Under the pieces are notes generated by a model. The model saw nothing but the letters and a program-made list of their open reading frames with translations. It was not told where the DNA came from and did not search any database. From Myxocyprinus asiaticus (Eukaryota > Chordata > Actinopteri > Cypriniformes > Catostomidae): DNA of 64,000 nucleotides. Both the position numbers and the translations under genes were made by a program. The DNA lies in NCBI RefSeq assembly GCF_019703515.2, contig NC_059362.1, positions 41,841,826 through 41,905,825 of the forward strand, in the 5' to 3' direction. Positions 12,339 to 22,906 of the stretch are shown in pieces. The first letter of the stretch is position 1, and every line of letters starts with the position of its first letter.

Positions 12339-13835
12339 CAGTTGATGTCAGAAGTTTACATACACTTAGGTTGAAGTCATTAAAACAAATTTTTTAACCA
12401 CTCCACATATAATAGCAAACTATAGTTTTGGCAAGTCGTTTAGGACATCTACTTCATGCATGACACGAGTAATTTTTCCAACAATTGTTTACAGACAGAT
12501 TGTTTCACTTTTAATTGTCTATCACAATTCCAGTGGGTCAGAAGTTAACTGTGCCTTTTAAGCAGCTTGGAAAATTCCAGAAAATGATGTCAAGCCTTTA
12601 GGCAGTTAGCCAGTTAGTTTCTTATAGGCTAATTGGAGACAATTGAAGCTGTACCTGTGTATGCATTTTAAGGCCTACCTTCAAACTCAGTGCCTCTTTG
12701 CTTCACATAATGGGAAAGTCAAATTAAATCAGCCAAGACCTCAGAAGAAAAAAAAAAACAAAACATGGACCTCCACATGTCTGATTCATCCTTGGGAGCA
12801 ATTTCCAAACGCCTGAAGGTACCACGTTCATCTGTACAAACACTGGTACACAAGTATAAACACCATGGGAACATGCTGCCATCATACTGCTCAGGAAGGT
12901 GACACATTCTGTCTCCTAGAGATGAATGTAGTTTGGTGCGAAAAGTACAAATCAGTCCCAGAACAACAGCAAATGACCTTGTGAAGATGCTGGATGAAAC
13001 AGGTAGGCAAGTATCTATATCCACAGTAAAACGAGTCCTATATCGATATAACATGAAAGGCTGCTCAGCAAGGAAGAAGCCACTGCTCCAAAACCGCCAT
13101 AAAAAAAGCCAGACTACAGTTTGCAAGTGTACATGGGGACAAAGATCTTACTTTTTGGAGAAATGTCCTCTGGTCTGATGAAACAAAAATTGAACTGTTT
13201 GGCCATAATGACCATCGTTATGTTTGGAGGAAAAAGGGTGAGGCTTGCAAGCGGAAGAACACATCTCAACCGTGAAGCATGGGGGTGGCAGCATCGTGTT
13301 GTGGGGGTGCTTTGCTGCAGGAGGGACTGGTGCACTTCACAAAATAGATGGCATCATGAGGAAGGAAATTTATGTGGATATATTGAAGCAACATCTCAAA
13401 ACATCAGCCAGAAAGTTAAAGCTCGGTCGCAAATGGGTCTTCCAAATGGAGAAAGACCCCAAGCATACCTCCAATGTTGTGGCCTACAAACCTGACTCAC
13501 ACCAGTTCTGTCTGGAGGAATGGGTCAAAATTCCAGCAGTTTACTGTGAGAAGCTTCTGGAAGGCTACCCAGAATGTTTAAACCATTTAAAGGCAATGTT
13601 ACCAAATACAAACAAAGTGTATGTAAACTTCTGACCCACTTGGAATGTGATGAAATAAATAAAAGCTGAAATAAATTATTCTCTTTACTATTATTCTGAC
13701 ATTTCACATTCTTAAAGTAGTGATCCTAACTGACCTAAGACAGGGAATGTTTTCTATGATTAAATGTCAGGAAGTGTGAAAAACTGAGTTTAAATGTATT
13801 TGGCGAAGGTGTATGTGAACTTCTGACTTCAACTG
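12339..13835 (+). mobile_element. Sleeping Beauty-type Tc1 element, + orientation
   Basis: The element is flanked by TA on both sides. The left end CAGTTGATGTCAGAAGTTTA and the right end TATGTGAACTTCTGACTTC then AACTG are the classic outer repeats of the salmonid-type Tc1 subfamily. The inner direct-repeat pair is also visible: the left copy, near 12530-12550, contains AGTGGGTCAGAAG, and its inverted partner lies near 13619-13645. The length of about 1.5 kb is slightly short because of a deletion in the transposase. A second copy in the opposite orientation lies at 36845-38250. Confidence 0.92.
12711..13634 (+). pseudogene. Broken Tc1 transposase (Sleeping Beauty subfamily)
   Basis: The reading frame starts MGKS and hits a stop within the first five codons. 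The paired-like DNA-binding domain is recognisable around 12780-13100 (ISTVKRVLYRY, CSARKKPLL). Catalytic-region motifs follow in shifted frames: [19 protein letters not shown] around 13178-13230 and HGGGSIVLWGCF around 13275-13312, then the second acidic block with DPKHTSNVVA at about 13455-13485. Directly after it a deletion joins to the C-terminal EEWVKIPA segment. The [12 protein letters not shown] block with the third catalytic acidic residue is therefore missing. No active DDE enzyme can be made from it. Confidence 0.9.
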
Positions 13836-14460
13836 TATATATTTTAATGTTTTCTTTTTTGCTTTTGGGTAAAGAGCCCTGGCTAGTGGGAATTAACATA
13901 CAATTTCTTTAGGCTTAGCATTTTATTGAACATAAAAGTGGTTTTGGGGAAGTTACTTTATTGCTTGCGATGTTAAGCTGCTCATAATTTACACTAGTGA
14001 CGTTACAGGCAAGCTACCATTTTGGAAAAGAAGTTAGCTATATTGCAAGCTACTAAAGGAAAGTAGCTTACTACATTGAAGCTTATAAAGGGAGCAATAT
14101 TGTTTTGAATGATAATCTTTATTCTCAGTGCTTTGGAAAAGTAAGTGAACCCTTATATATAATAACTGGTCAATTATTTTATCTGTATCTTTATTATCAG
14201 CAGTATATATTTGGCACAAAACAATAAGATTTCAATTAAAGTATTGCAGCGTTAAACTTTGAACACATGTATTTTCACTAGATACTAATATACAGCTAGA
14301 AAATATGCTTAATTCTGTGAATTAAAGTGTTGAAGAGTAACATTTTGCTTCATAAAGACATAACATTCTTGCAGAAACTTCTACGCCTCAAATTAATTTG
14401 TTCGTTCAGGCAATTCATTTAAATAATACGGTTTACAAAAAGTGCTACTTTTTGGAAAAA
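13836..14460. other. Non-coding with a Tc1 fragment
   Basis: About 80 bp near 14095-14180 (TCAGTGCTTTGGAAAAGTAA and the following AACCCTTATAT) match the internal part of the Tc1-like element at 9110-9150. Nothing else is recognised. Confidence 0.5.
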
Positions 14461-16720
14461 GTCAAGTCATTTTTATTTGTATAGCGCCTTTCAAAGCACG
14501 CTTTACAGAAGATCAGGCATTAACAGAAGATAAAACTGTAATATATATAATGTCTTGGAGTCATCATTATGTAGTTTGATAAAATACTATTGTGAATTGT
14601 TTAAAATAAGTAATTAAATAATTGTATTTGTAACCCCAGTGAGCAAGCCGAAGGCGACTGTGGCAAGGAACACAAAACTCCATAAGATGTTGTTAATGGA
14701 GAAAAATAACCTTGGGAGAAACCAGACTCCATGTGGGGGCCAGTTCCCCTCTGACTAACATCATGAATATAATGCCAATATGACTTATGTATAGTGCATG
14801 TATAGTTGGCTGATGAAGGGTTTTGTTGGCAATTAATTGATAGTCTTTGTATTCCATTTCAAGAGTATAGTCCATCATTAGACCGAGGTGATGTAGGCAG
14901 AGATCAGTTAGGTGCATCGTAGTTCAACTTGGCCGGTAATTTCGGTGAGGTCTATCCTAAGTCCAAGGTTCAGGCTATGGCATTTGAAGTATCCCATGTC
15001 TTATGGTTGGAGTTGGCATAAGTTCATCCTCTGAAGTCCATCATAATAGACTGAAGTGATGTTTGGCTGGCACCGGCTGCTATTAGTCATCATCATCACA
15101 CAGCGACACGTAGCAGTGAAGTCCAACACCAAGCAGGAATGGAGCTGGATCTGGCCGGTTCTGGTGACCTCAGGATAGGAGTCCCAAGGTTGAGACATGG
15201 AAACAAATAAAATAATATTAGCATAGATGCCATTCAGTTTATTGCAGAACTATAGATCATGATCACTGTTTCTGGTTCCGGCAGACCTAACTAAAGCAGC
15301 CTAATTGTGAGTCTTTAGTCTAGACTTAAACTGAGTGTGTCTGCATCTCGAGCAGTGTTAGGGAAACTATTCCATAGTTTAGGAGCCAAATATGAAAAGG
15401 ATCTACCTCCTTTTGTGGATTTTGATATTTTAGGAACTATTAACAGGCCAGAATTTTGTGATCGTAATGAACGTATGGAATATAGCATGGTAGAAGGTCA
15501 CTTAACTACTGTGGAGCTAGACCATTCAAAGCTTTGTACGTTGTTAACAGAATTTTAAAATTAATACGAAATTTAACAGGTAGCCAATGTAATGATGATA
15601 AAATAGGGCTAATATGATCATATTTCTTGGTTCTCGTCAGCACTCTGGTTGCTGCATTTTGAACCAATTTAAGTTTATTTATTGATCTTGCTAGACATCC
15701 TCCCAGTAATGTATTACAATAATCTAATCTTGAGGTCATGAACGCATGAATTAGTTTTTTGGCATTAGCAACAGAGAGCATACTTGTCGTAATTTAGCAA
15801 TATTTCTTAGGTGGAAGAATGCTGTTCTACAAACATTGGTAATTTGATTTTCAAAGGACAGATTGGTATCAGATATAACAAAAGTTCTTCGCTGTAGAAG
15901 ATGATGTAACAGTACATCCATCGAGAGTCAAATGATATTTTAGCGGCTTATTTTTAGAGGTTTTTGGTCCAATAATTAATACCTGCTAATATGGAGAATT
16001 GTGAAATCTCATCAGGTTTTGAAGAAATATAAAGTTGGGTATCGTCGGCATAACAGTGGAAACTTACTCCACGATTCCTGATAATATCTCCCAGGGGAAG
16101 CATATACAAGGAGAAAAGCAGAGGCCCTAAAACTGATCCCTGTGGCACTCCATACTTTACTTTTGTTTGGTTTGACAATTCCTCATTTACACAGACAAAG
16201 TGGTAGGGGTCTGCTAAATAGGACCTAAACCATGCTAATGCAACTCCACAAATGCCAACATAATTCTCCAGCCTATTCAAGATTATGTTGTGATCTATCG
16301 TGTCGAATGCAGCACTAAGATCTAAAAGCACTAGAAGTGAAATGCAGACACGATCAGATCACAAGAGCAAGTCATTTGTAACTCTGTTAAGTGCAGTCTC
16401 TGTACTGTGATGAGGCCTAAATCCTGACTGAAATTGTTCATATATACTATTTCTCTGTAGAAATGAACATATTTGGCAGGATACTACCTTTTCTAGTATT
16501 TTCGACATAAACAGGAGATTTGAAATTGGTCTATAATTAGCCAGTTCTCCAGGATCAAGTTGTGGCTTCTTAATAAGCGGTTTGATAACTGCCATTTTAA
16601 AGTTTTTTGGGACTTGTCAATAACTAATGCATTTACTAATCTTAACAAATATAAACTTATTGTGCTACCAGTGTAGTTAGTAGCGTTGCTACTTTTAGGT
16701 ACAGTAGTTATCCCCAACAC
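14461..16720 (-). mobile_element. L2-type LINE, 5' truncated, antisense
   Basis: On the - strand the element ends at about 14461 with the fish L2 tail (GCGCTATACAAATAAAAATG). It has a 3' UTR containing the familiar 'AAGATGTT...GGGAGAAACCAGACTC' block near 14680-14730, and it runs backwards through the end of the reverse transcriptase ORF to about 16720, where it is truncated. About 2.3 kb remains of an expected 4-6 kb. It lies opposite to the direction of the inferred ATAD2B transcript. Confidence 0.88.
15506..16595 (-). pseudogene. L2-type reverse transcriptase remnant
   Basis: Three pieces read in order on the - strand. The first (16595-16359) has the RT fingers with [10 protein letters not shown] and [13 protein letters not shown]. 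The second (16331-15954) has [33 protein letters not shown] and the catalytic YADD box in [11 protein letters not shown]. The third (15781-15506) has the C-terminal SRLDYCNTLLGG, NAATRVLTRTKK and LHWLPV motifs typical of L2/CR1-clade elements. Frameshifts separate the pieces and the endonuclease domain is absent, so the copy is dead. Confidence 0.9.
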
Positions 16721-17923
16721 TGCGTTGTAAAGCTTGTTTTGGAGATCTTATTAACTTTCTTTGAATGTAGCTTCAAAATTTCTTCTGAAAATGATCTGGA
16801 CTCATTCATGCTGTTGTTAGCATCTTGATGCAGATGCAGTGTCTGGACACATCAGTATGTCTTCTAGCTGTACGTTTTCTATTTCCCCCTATCAATCATT
16901 CCAAACATCTTGGCATTTTCCAGTTTCTTTGTAGTCATTTTTCAGTCATATGCCCAGTATTTTGGTTGAACACACACAGATAGACTAAGCTTTTGTAGAC
17001 TTAATTATGCATCATTAGAGTCTGATGCACTGCATAGACTCTCTTTAGAGCGAGGCAAGGCTATTGTGTTCTGTGATTTGGCCGAAATGTCAAATTAGGT
17101 CAAATGTGAGTTCTGCTTCATTTGATGTCAATCTGTATTTTCAATCAGTTGTCGCACATATGCATTTAAATTTGGACTGACAGTGTTGCCATCGCTGAAT
17201 TTTGTCATCCTGGTGCATTGAGCACAAATTCTAACATCTCGGGTATGCGAAATAATATTATGTATTTGCCACTAATGCATAGCTTTGCTTATTTCATAAA
17301 TGCTTTTTCACATAAAAGATATAGAAAAGAAAGTCCGACCTTACAGGTAAATGAGCCAATCACCTTTAAAATACAGACATTGCCTGTCGATCAACTTGAG
17401 AATGTGCATGCGCATTAGCCGGTATCCATAGGAATCGCTGTCCAGCCTTCCCGGGAGCATTCCAAAGATGGCTGTCAAGGAGACTGACTTGCCTTGAAAG
17501 GGACTTTGGTCAAGTGCAATTTAATTCTGAGGTTCTTCAATGGTTACTGCACCGCCTGCGTCCTATTATGTATTCCATTTCATTTCATGCAACGTCGATA
17601 TAAATGAAGACCGCACGTTCATAAGAATGTGGTAGTGTAAATGGGGTGTATGCAATGCATTCCCTGCTCTGTTTGTCACTTGCTGTGCTCCTGACCATGA
17701 TGTATGTGTTGTATGTGCTTTATCGGCCTCTCTGGGACTGTTAGCTCTTTCCTGCTCACCCGTGTCTCACCTGCTTGAAATATACTTGGCTTCTATCCCG
17801 TTGTTCATTGATTTATAATGTATATTTTTTTGGGCTGTATTTTTCTTGGTTTATGTTGCATGTTTAATTTCTGTACAGTGTCTTTGAGCTCTGGAAAGGC
17901 ATTATACAAAATAAACATCATTA
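16721..17923. other. Non-coding, possible decayed repeat
   Basis: No gene was found. The part from about 17120 to 17550 has GC-richer patches (GTGCATGCGCATTAGCCGG near 17405) and reads like a decayed fish DNA element, but I could not define ends. A T-rich stretch with CA/TG words continues to 17920. Confidence 0.35.
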
Positions 17924-18385
17924 ATTAGGGCCTAAGCACTGAGAGTGCGTAGGCACTTTTGTTTTTCTAAGGATTATTAGGGCCCAAGCACTGAAAGTGC
18001 GGAGGCCCTATTGTTCTTCTAAGGATTATTATTATTATTTTCAACTATAATAACAAACAACTTTTGTACAGTCATTAGCTCCACCCAGCAGGAAGTCGGC
18101 CATTTTGGATTTTCTGAAAATCGTAGGTGCTGAACTTTGATATACTCCTCCTAGGGGATTCATGTGACTGGCACCAAATTTGTGCAACATCATGCCAAGA
18201 CGTAGATGCTAAATTGTGAACAGATTTTTTTATATTTTGAATGGTGTTTCCATGATGAAGCAATACATTTATGGCGAAAAATGGAAAACAGGAAGTGCCT
18301 TATATCTTCTGTGTGCATTTTGTTTAGGGGGGACTCTGTAGTGCCCCCTTTAAAATGGGCATGTAACGGGGTCTCTGTAGCACCC
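17924..18385 (+). repeat. Fish interspersed repeat beginning ATTAGGGCC, with 52-bp head duplication
   Basis: The unit ATTAGGGCC[TC]AAGCACTGA...TTCTAAGGATT occurs at 17924 and again at 17976, a 52-bp tandem duplication of the element head. It is followed by text such as CCACCCAGCAGGAAGTCGGC and CTCCTCCTAGGGGATTCATG. I recognise this wording as a widespread cyprinid repeat but cannot name the family. The right boundary is uncertain because a Tc1 fragment follows. Confidence 0.6.
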
Positions 18386-18391
18386 CCATTT

Positions 18392-18893
18392 TCACCTAGA
18401 GTCTGAGGCTGTTGGTTGACTATGCCACTCCTGGTGCAAAAATTCAAGCAGCTTAGCTTTGTCTGATGGCTTGTGGCCATCCATCTTCCTCCTGATCACA
18501 TTCCAGAGGTTTTCAATGGGGTTCAGGTCTGGAGATTGGGCTGGCCATGACACAGTCTTGATCCAGTGGTCCTCCATCCACATCTTGATTAACCTGGCTG
18601 TGTGGCATGGAGCATTCCTCAGAAAACCAATCCTCAAGAGTTTGGGAACATTGTCAGAGCAGAAGGAAACAAGTTCCTTCCAGGATTACCTTATATGTGG
18701 ATTGATTCATGCATCCTTCAAGACAAGTCTCACTGATTCCAGCATTGCTGAAGCACCCCCAGATCATCACCGATCCTCCACCAAATTTCAGAGTGGGTGC
18801 GAGACACTGTGGCTTGTAAACCTCTTCAGGTCTCCGTCTAACCGTTAGATGACCAGGTGGAGGATCGGTGATAATCTGGAGGTGCTTCATCAA
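18392..18893 (-). pseudogene. Tc1-like transposase fragment, antisense
   Basis: On the - strand, 18893-18654 reads GGGSVMIWGCFSNAGI, followed by CMNQSTYKVILE. Then 18637-18392 reads APCHTARLIKMW and [20 protein letters not shown], which covers the second and third DDE acidic regions. The two pieces are in different frames. Both terminal repeats are missing. At its upstream edge it meets a second, oppositely oriented piece of the same transposase family. Confidence 0.88.
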
Positions 18894-19299
18894 GGCTGGA
18901 ATTGGGCAGATTTGCCTTTGTGAAGGACGCGTGAATCAAGCCACATACAAGGTTATCCTAGAAGAAAACTTGCTTCCTTCTGCTCTGACAATATTCCGTA
19001 ACAGTGAGGATTGGTTTTTCCAGCAGCACAATGCTCCATGCCACACTGCCAGGTCAATCAAGGTATGGATGGAGGAGCACCAGATCAAGACCCTGTCATG
19101 GACAGCCCAATCTCTTTGGGGGCCATGCTATCTGTTGCAGAGCTCCCTGTTCTTCTATTCTATTTGCAAAAGGAATGTTTGGACATTTAAAATTTATATT
19201 TCCTATTGACACACTAAATCTGAAGATATATATATATAACCATCTTAAGACATGTTTTTGTGAAACATCTTATGTGCCTAAGACTTTTGCACAGTACTG
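18868..19299 (+). mobile_element. 3' half of a Tc1-like element, + orientation
   Basis: The + strand encodes MIIWRCFIKAGIGQ, then NQATYKVILEENLLPSA, QQHNAPCHTARSIKVW and a decayed WTAQS. It ends with the terminal repeat ...AGACTTTTGCACAGTACTG followed by TA at 19300. The N-terminal half and left repeat are lost. The same protein region is encoded antisense immediately to the left, so the two fragments form an inverted pair. Confidence 0.85.
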
Positions 19300-19305
19300 T
19301 ATATA

Positions 19306-20636
19306 CAGTTGTGCTCAAAAGTTTGCATACCCTTGGAGAATTGGTAATATATGCACAATTTTTAAAGAAAACATGAGTGAGGAGGCAAAACACATTTCTT
19401 TTATTTCTTATGGGATTCATATTCAACTGTAGGTTATAACAGAATGGCACAATCATAAAACAAAATATGGCAACAATGAAAAAAAAAATGAAATGACCCC
19501 TGTTCAAAAGTCTGCATACCCTTAGTTCTTAATACTGTGTATTGCCCCCTTTAGCATCAATGACAGTGTGCAGTCTTTTGTAATAGTTGTCTATGAGGCC
19601 CCAAATTCTTGCAGGTGGTATAGCTGCCCATTCGTCTTGGCAAAATGCCTCCAGGTCATGCAAAGTCTTTGGTCATCTTGCATGAACCGCATGCTTGAGA
19701 TCTCCCCAGAGTGGCTCGATGATATTAAGGTCAGGAGACTGTGATGGCCACTCCAGAACCTTCATCTTTTTCTGCTGTAGCCACTGGAGGGTTAACTTGG
19801 CCTTGTGCTTAGGGTCATTGTCGTGCTGGAAAGTCCAAGAGCATCCTATGCGCAGCTTTCGTGCAGAAGAATGCAAATTGTCTGCCAGTATTTTCTGATA
19901 ACATGCTGCATTCATCTTGCCATCAATTTTCACAAGATTCCCCGTGCCTTTAGAGCTCACACACCCACAAAACATCAGTGAGCCACCACCATGCTTTACT
20001 GTGGGGATGGTATTCTTTTCACTATAGGCCTTGTTGACCCCTCTCCAAACATAGCGCTTATGGTTGTGACCATAAAGCTCTATTTTGGTCTCGTCACTCC
20101 AAATTACAGTGTGCCATAAGCTGTGAGGCGTGTCAAGGTGTTGTCGGGCATATTGTAACTGGGCTTTTTGTGGCATTGGCGCAGTAAAGGCTTCTTTCTG
20201 GCAACTCGACCATGCAGCTCATTTTTGTTCAAGTATCATCGTATTGTGCTCCTTGAAACAACCACACCATCTTTTTCCAGAGCAGCCTGTATTTCTCCTG
20301 AGGTTACCTGTGGGTTTTTCTTTGTATCCCAAACAATTTTTCTGGCAGTTGTGGCTGAAATCTTTCTTGGTCTACCTGACCTTGGCTTGGTATCAAGAGA
20401 TCCCTGAATTTTCCACTTCTTAATAAGTGATTGAACAGTACTGACTGGCATTTTCAAGGCTTTGGATATCTTTTTATATCCTTTTCCATCTTTATAAAGT
20501 TCCATTACCTAGTTACGCAGGTCTTTTGAAAGTTCTTTTCTGCTCCTCGTGGCTCAGTATCTAGCCTGCTCAATGCATCCACGTGAGAGCTACAAAACTC
20601 ATTGACTATTTATACACAGACACTAATTGCAATTTT
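19306..20636 (-). mobile_element. Tc1-like element, 5' end replaced
   Basis: The 3' terminal repeat begins at 19306 (CAGTTGTGCTCAAAAGTTTG) after a TA, only 6 bp from the neighbouring Tc1 end at 19299. The body contains an almost complete antisense transposase. The matching left-hand repeat is absent. Around 20636 the sequence switches to the end of a different Tc1/mariner family and then to a TG microsatellite. Confidence 0.88.
19529..20550 (-). pseudogene. Tc1 transposase, nearly full length, inactivated
   Basis: The N-terminal DNA-binding part (20505-20236) reads ELYKDGKGYKKISKAL, then STVQSLIKKWK, GRPRKISATT and SGEIQAALEKDG. Upstream of it a stop codon (TAG, about 20512-20514) interrupts the expected first helix. 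A frameshift lies between 20236 and 20176. The catalytic part keeps all three acidic positions: VIWSDETKIELYGHN, QHDNDPKHKAK and [15 protein letters not shown]. The frame is cut by TGA at 19673-19675, where the family usually has an arginine (HAR-stop-PKTL), consistent with CpG decay of CGA. The same frame then continues to TAA at 19529-19531. Confidence 0.92.
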
Positions 20637-20666
20637 AGGCAGGTGGTTTTAATGTTGTGGCTGATC

Positions 20667-20671
<5 letters not shown>
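20637..20671 (-). mobile_element. Terminal fragment of a different Tc1/mariner family
   Basis: Read on the - strand, this 35-bp piece starts CACCGATCAGCCACAACATT and continues AAAACCACCTGCC. I recognise it as the outer end of another widespread fish Tc1/mariner family. It abuts the truncated Tc1 copy on one side and a TG microsatellite on the other. Confidence 0.65.
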
Positions 20672-20703
<32 letters not shown>

Positions 20704-20728
20704 ACACACAACACACACACACACACAC
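20671..20728 (+). repeat. TG run followed by CA run (inverted dinucleotide microsatellite)
   Basis: A TG run of about 15 units is followed by AAAACACACAACACAC... so that TG and CA tracts face each other across AAAA. Such an arrangement can fold into a hairpin. Confidence 0.85.
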
Positions 20729-22262
20729 TGGTGGCCAGAAGTTTGGAATAATGTGCAGATTTTGCTCTTATGGAAAGAAATTGGTACTTTTATTCACCAA
20801 AGTGGCATTCAACTGATCACAATGTATAGTCAGGACATTAATAACGTGAAAATTTCTCATCAACAGTTTTCATCAAACAATCCTCCATGTGCAGCAATAA
20901 CAACTTTGCAGATCCTTGGCATTCTAGCTGTCAGTTTGTTCAGATACTCAGGTGACATTTTACCCCACGCTTCCTGTAGCACTTGCCATAGATGTGGCTG
21001 TCTTGTCGGGCACTTCTCACGCATCTTACAGTCTAGCTGATCCCACAAAAAGTCAATGGGGTTAAGATCCATAACACTCTTCTCTTTACTGTTGTACATG
21101 AAACTGGTGTTGAGTGGGTAGAATTCAGTGAAGCTGTCAGCTGAGGACATGTGAGGTGTCTATTTCTCAAACTAGAGATGCTGATGTACTTATCCTCTTG
21201 TTTAGTTGTACATCTGGCTTTCCACATCTCTTTCTGTCCTTGTTAGAGCCAGTTGTCCTTTGTCTTTGAAGACTGTAGTGTACACCTTTGTATGAAATCT
21301 TCAGTTTTTGGCAATTTCAAGCATTCATAGACTTCATTCTTCTACACAATGATTGACTGACAAGTTTCTAGAGAAAGCTGTTTTTTAGTTTTTTGTTTTT
21401 TTGCCATTTTGTAAAAAAAAAAAACAATTATCCCCTTTTCTCCCAATTTGGAATGCCCAATTCCCACTACTTAGTAGGTCCTCGTGGTGTCACGGTTACT
21501 CACCTCAGTCCGGGTGGCAGAGGGTAAGTCTCAGTTGCCTCCACTTCTGAGACTGTCAATCCGCACATCTTATCACATGGTTCGCTGTGCATGACAACGC
21601 GGAGACTCTCAGCATATGGAGGCTCATGCTATTCTGCACAATCCACGCACAATTTACCACGCGCCCGTAGAGAGCGAGAACCAATAATCGCGACCACAAG
21701 GAGGTTACCCCATGTGACTCTACCCTTCCTAGCAACCGGGCCATTTTGGTTGCTTAGAAGACCTGGCTGGAGTCACTCAGCACACCCTGGATTCGAATTC
21801 GTGACTCCAGGGGTGGTAGTCGGCGTCAATACTCGCTGAGCTACCCAGCCCCCCCCACCCCATTTTTTTTTTTTTTTTTTACCTAATAATGACCTTAAGA
21901 CATGCCAGTCTATTGCATACTGTGGCAACTCAAAAACAAACACAAAGACAATGTTAAGCTTCATTTAACGAACCAAATAGCTTTCAACTGTGTTTGATAT
22001 AATGGTAAGTGATTTTTTAGTACCAAATTAGCAATTTAGCATGATTACTCAAGGATAAGGTGTTGGAGTGATGGCTGCTGGAAATGGGGCCTGTCTAGAT
22101 TTGATAAATGACTTTTTTCAAATAGTAATGGTGCTGTTTTTTACATCAGTAATGTCCTGACTATACTTTGTGATCAGTTGAATGCCATTTTGGTGAATTA
22201 AAGTACCAATTTCCTTCCGAAACAGCAAAATCTGTACATTATTCCAAACTTTTGGCCGGCTG
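20728..22262 (-). mobile_element. Tc1-like element with internal deletion and a nested SINE
   Basis: The left end GGTGGCCAGAAGTTTGGAAT and the right end ATTCCAAACTTTTGGCCGGC are inverted repeats, each followed inward by a shared block (AATGTGCAGATTTTGCT on the left and its inverse AGCAAAATCTGTACATTATT on the right). Antisense transposase pieces remain. N-terminal text around 21227-21120 (SSLRNRHLT, TTVKRRV) is fused by deletion to the last block around 21090-20880 (MDLNPIDFLWDQLDCKMREK, LQEAWGK). The central DDE core is absent. A tRNA-derived SINE occupies 21419-21868. Confidence 0.88.
21419..21868 (-). mobile_element. tRNA-derived SINE, antisense copy 1
   Basis: Read on the - strand, the head is GGGTAGCTCAGCGAGTATTG, a box-A-like start. 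About 40 bp on is GAATTCGAATCCAGG, a box-B-like RNA polymerase III element. A body follows with GTTGCTAGGAAGGGTAGAGT and GTGATAAGATGTGCGGATTG, and the tail is CCAAATTGGGAGAAAAGGGG before an A-rich end. A second copy lies at 31519-31965. The copy is nested inside the Tc1-like element around it, so it inserted later. Family naming is left open. Confidence 0.88.
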
Positions 22263-22284
22263 TGTGTGTGTGTGTATACGTACG

Positions 22285-22820
22285 TACACACTACCAGTCA
22301 GAAGTTTTGAAACACTTGACTGAAATGTTTCTCATTATCTTAAAAATCTTTTGATCTGAAGGCGTATGCTTAAATGTTTACAGTTAGTTTTGTAGACTGA
22401 AATATAATTGTGCCACCATATAAATTTATTTCATTACAAAACTAAAATTTAATTAAAACAAAAGTTTTTGAAATTGATGACTTGGACCAAATAATAAAGA
22501 AAAGCAGCCAACATGTGCCCAACATAGATGGGAACTCCTTCAGTACTGTTTAAAAAGCATCCCAGGGTGATACCTCAAGAAGTTGGTTGAGAAAATGTCA
22601 AGAGTACATGTCTGCAAATTCTAGGCAAAGGGTGACTACTTTGAAGATGCTAAAATATAACACAGTTTTGATTTATTTTGGATTTTGTTTAGTCACAACA
22701 TAATTCCCATAGGTCAATTTATGTTATTCCATAGTTTTGATGACTTTACTATTATTCTAAAATGTGAAGAAAAAAATATAATAAAGAATAAAAGTTTCAA
22801 AACTTTTGACTGGTAGTGTG
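22285..22820. mobile_element. Tc1/mariner-type MITE (CACACTACCAGTC ends)
   Basis: The left end CACACTACCAGTCAGAAGTT (with TTTGAAAC following) pairs with the right end GTTTCAAAACTTTTGACTGGTAGTGTG. It is about 536 bp, flanked by TA on the left, with no transposase frame inside. It is the last member of the Tc1 cluster starting at 18392. Confidence 0.85.
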
Positions 22821-22839
22821 TGCATGCATGCATGCGTGC

Positions 22840-22901
<62 letters not shown>
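22821..22901 (+). repeat. Compound microsatellite TGCA/TGCG/TG/TA
   Basis: About 80 bp of TGCATGCA, TGCG, then (TG)n and (TA)n directly follow the MITE end. Purine-pyrimidine alternation throughout makes it a candidate Z-DNA or cruciform-forming tract. Confidence 0.9.
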
Positions 22902-22906
<5 letters not shown>

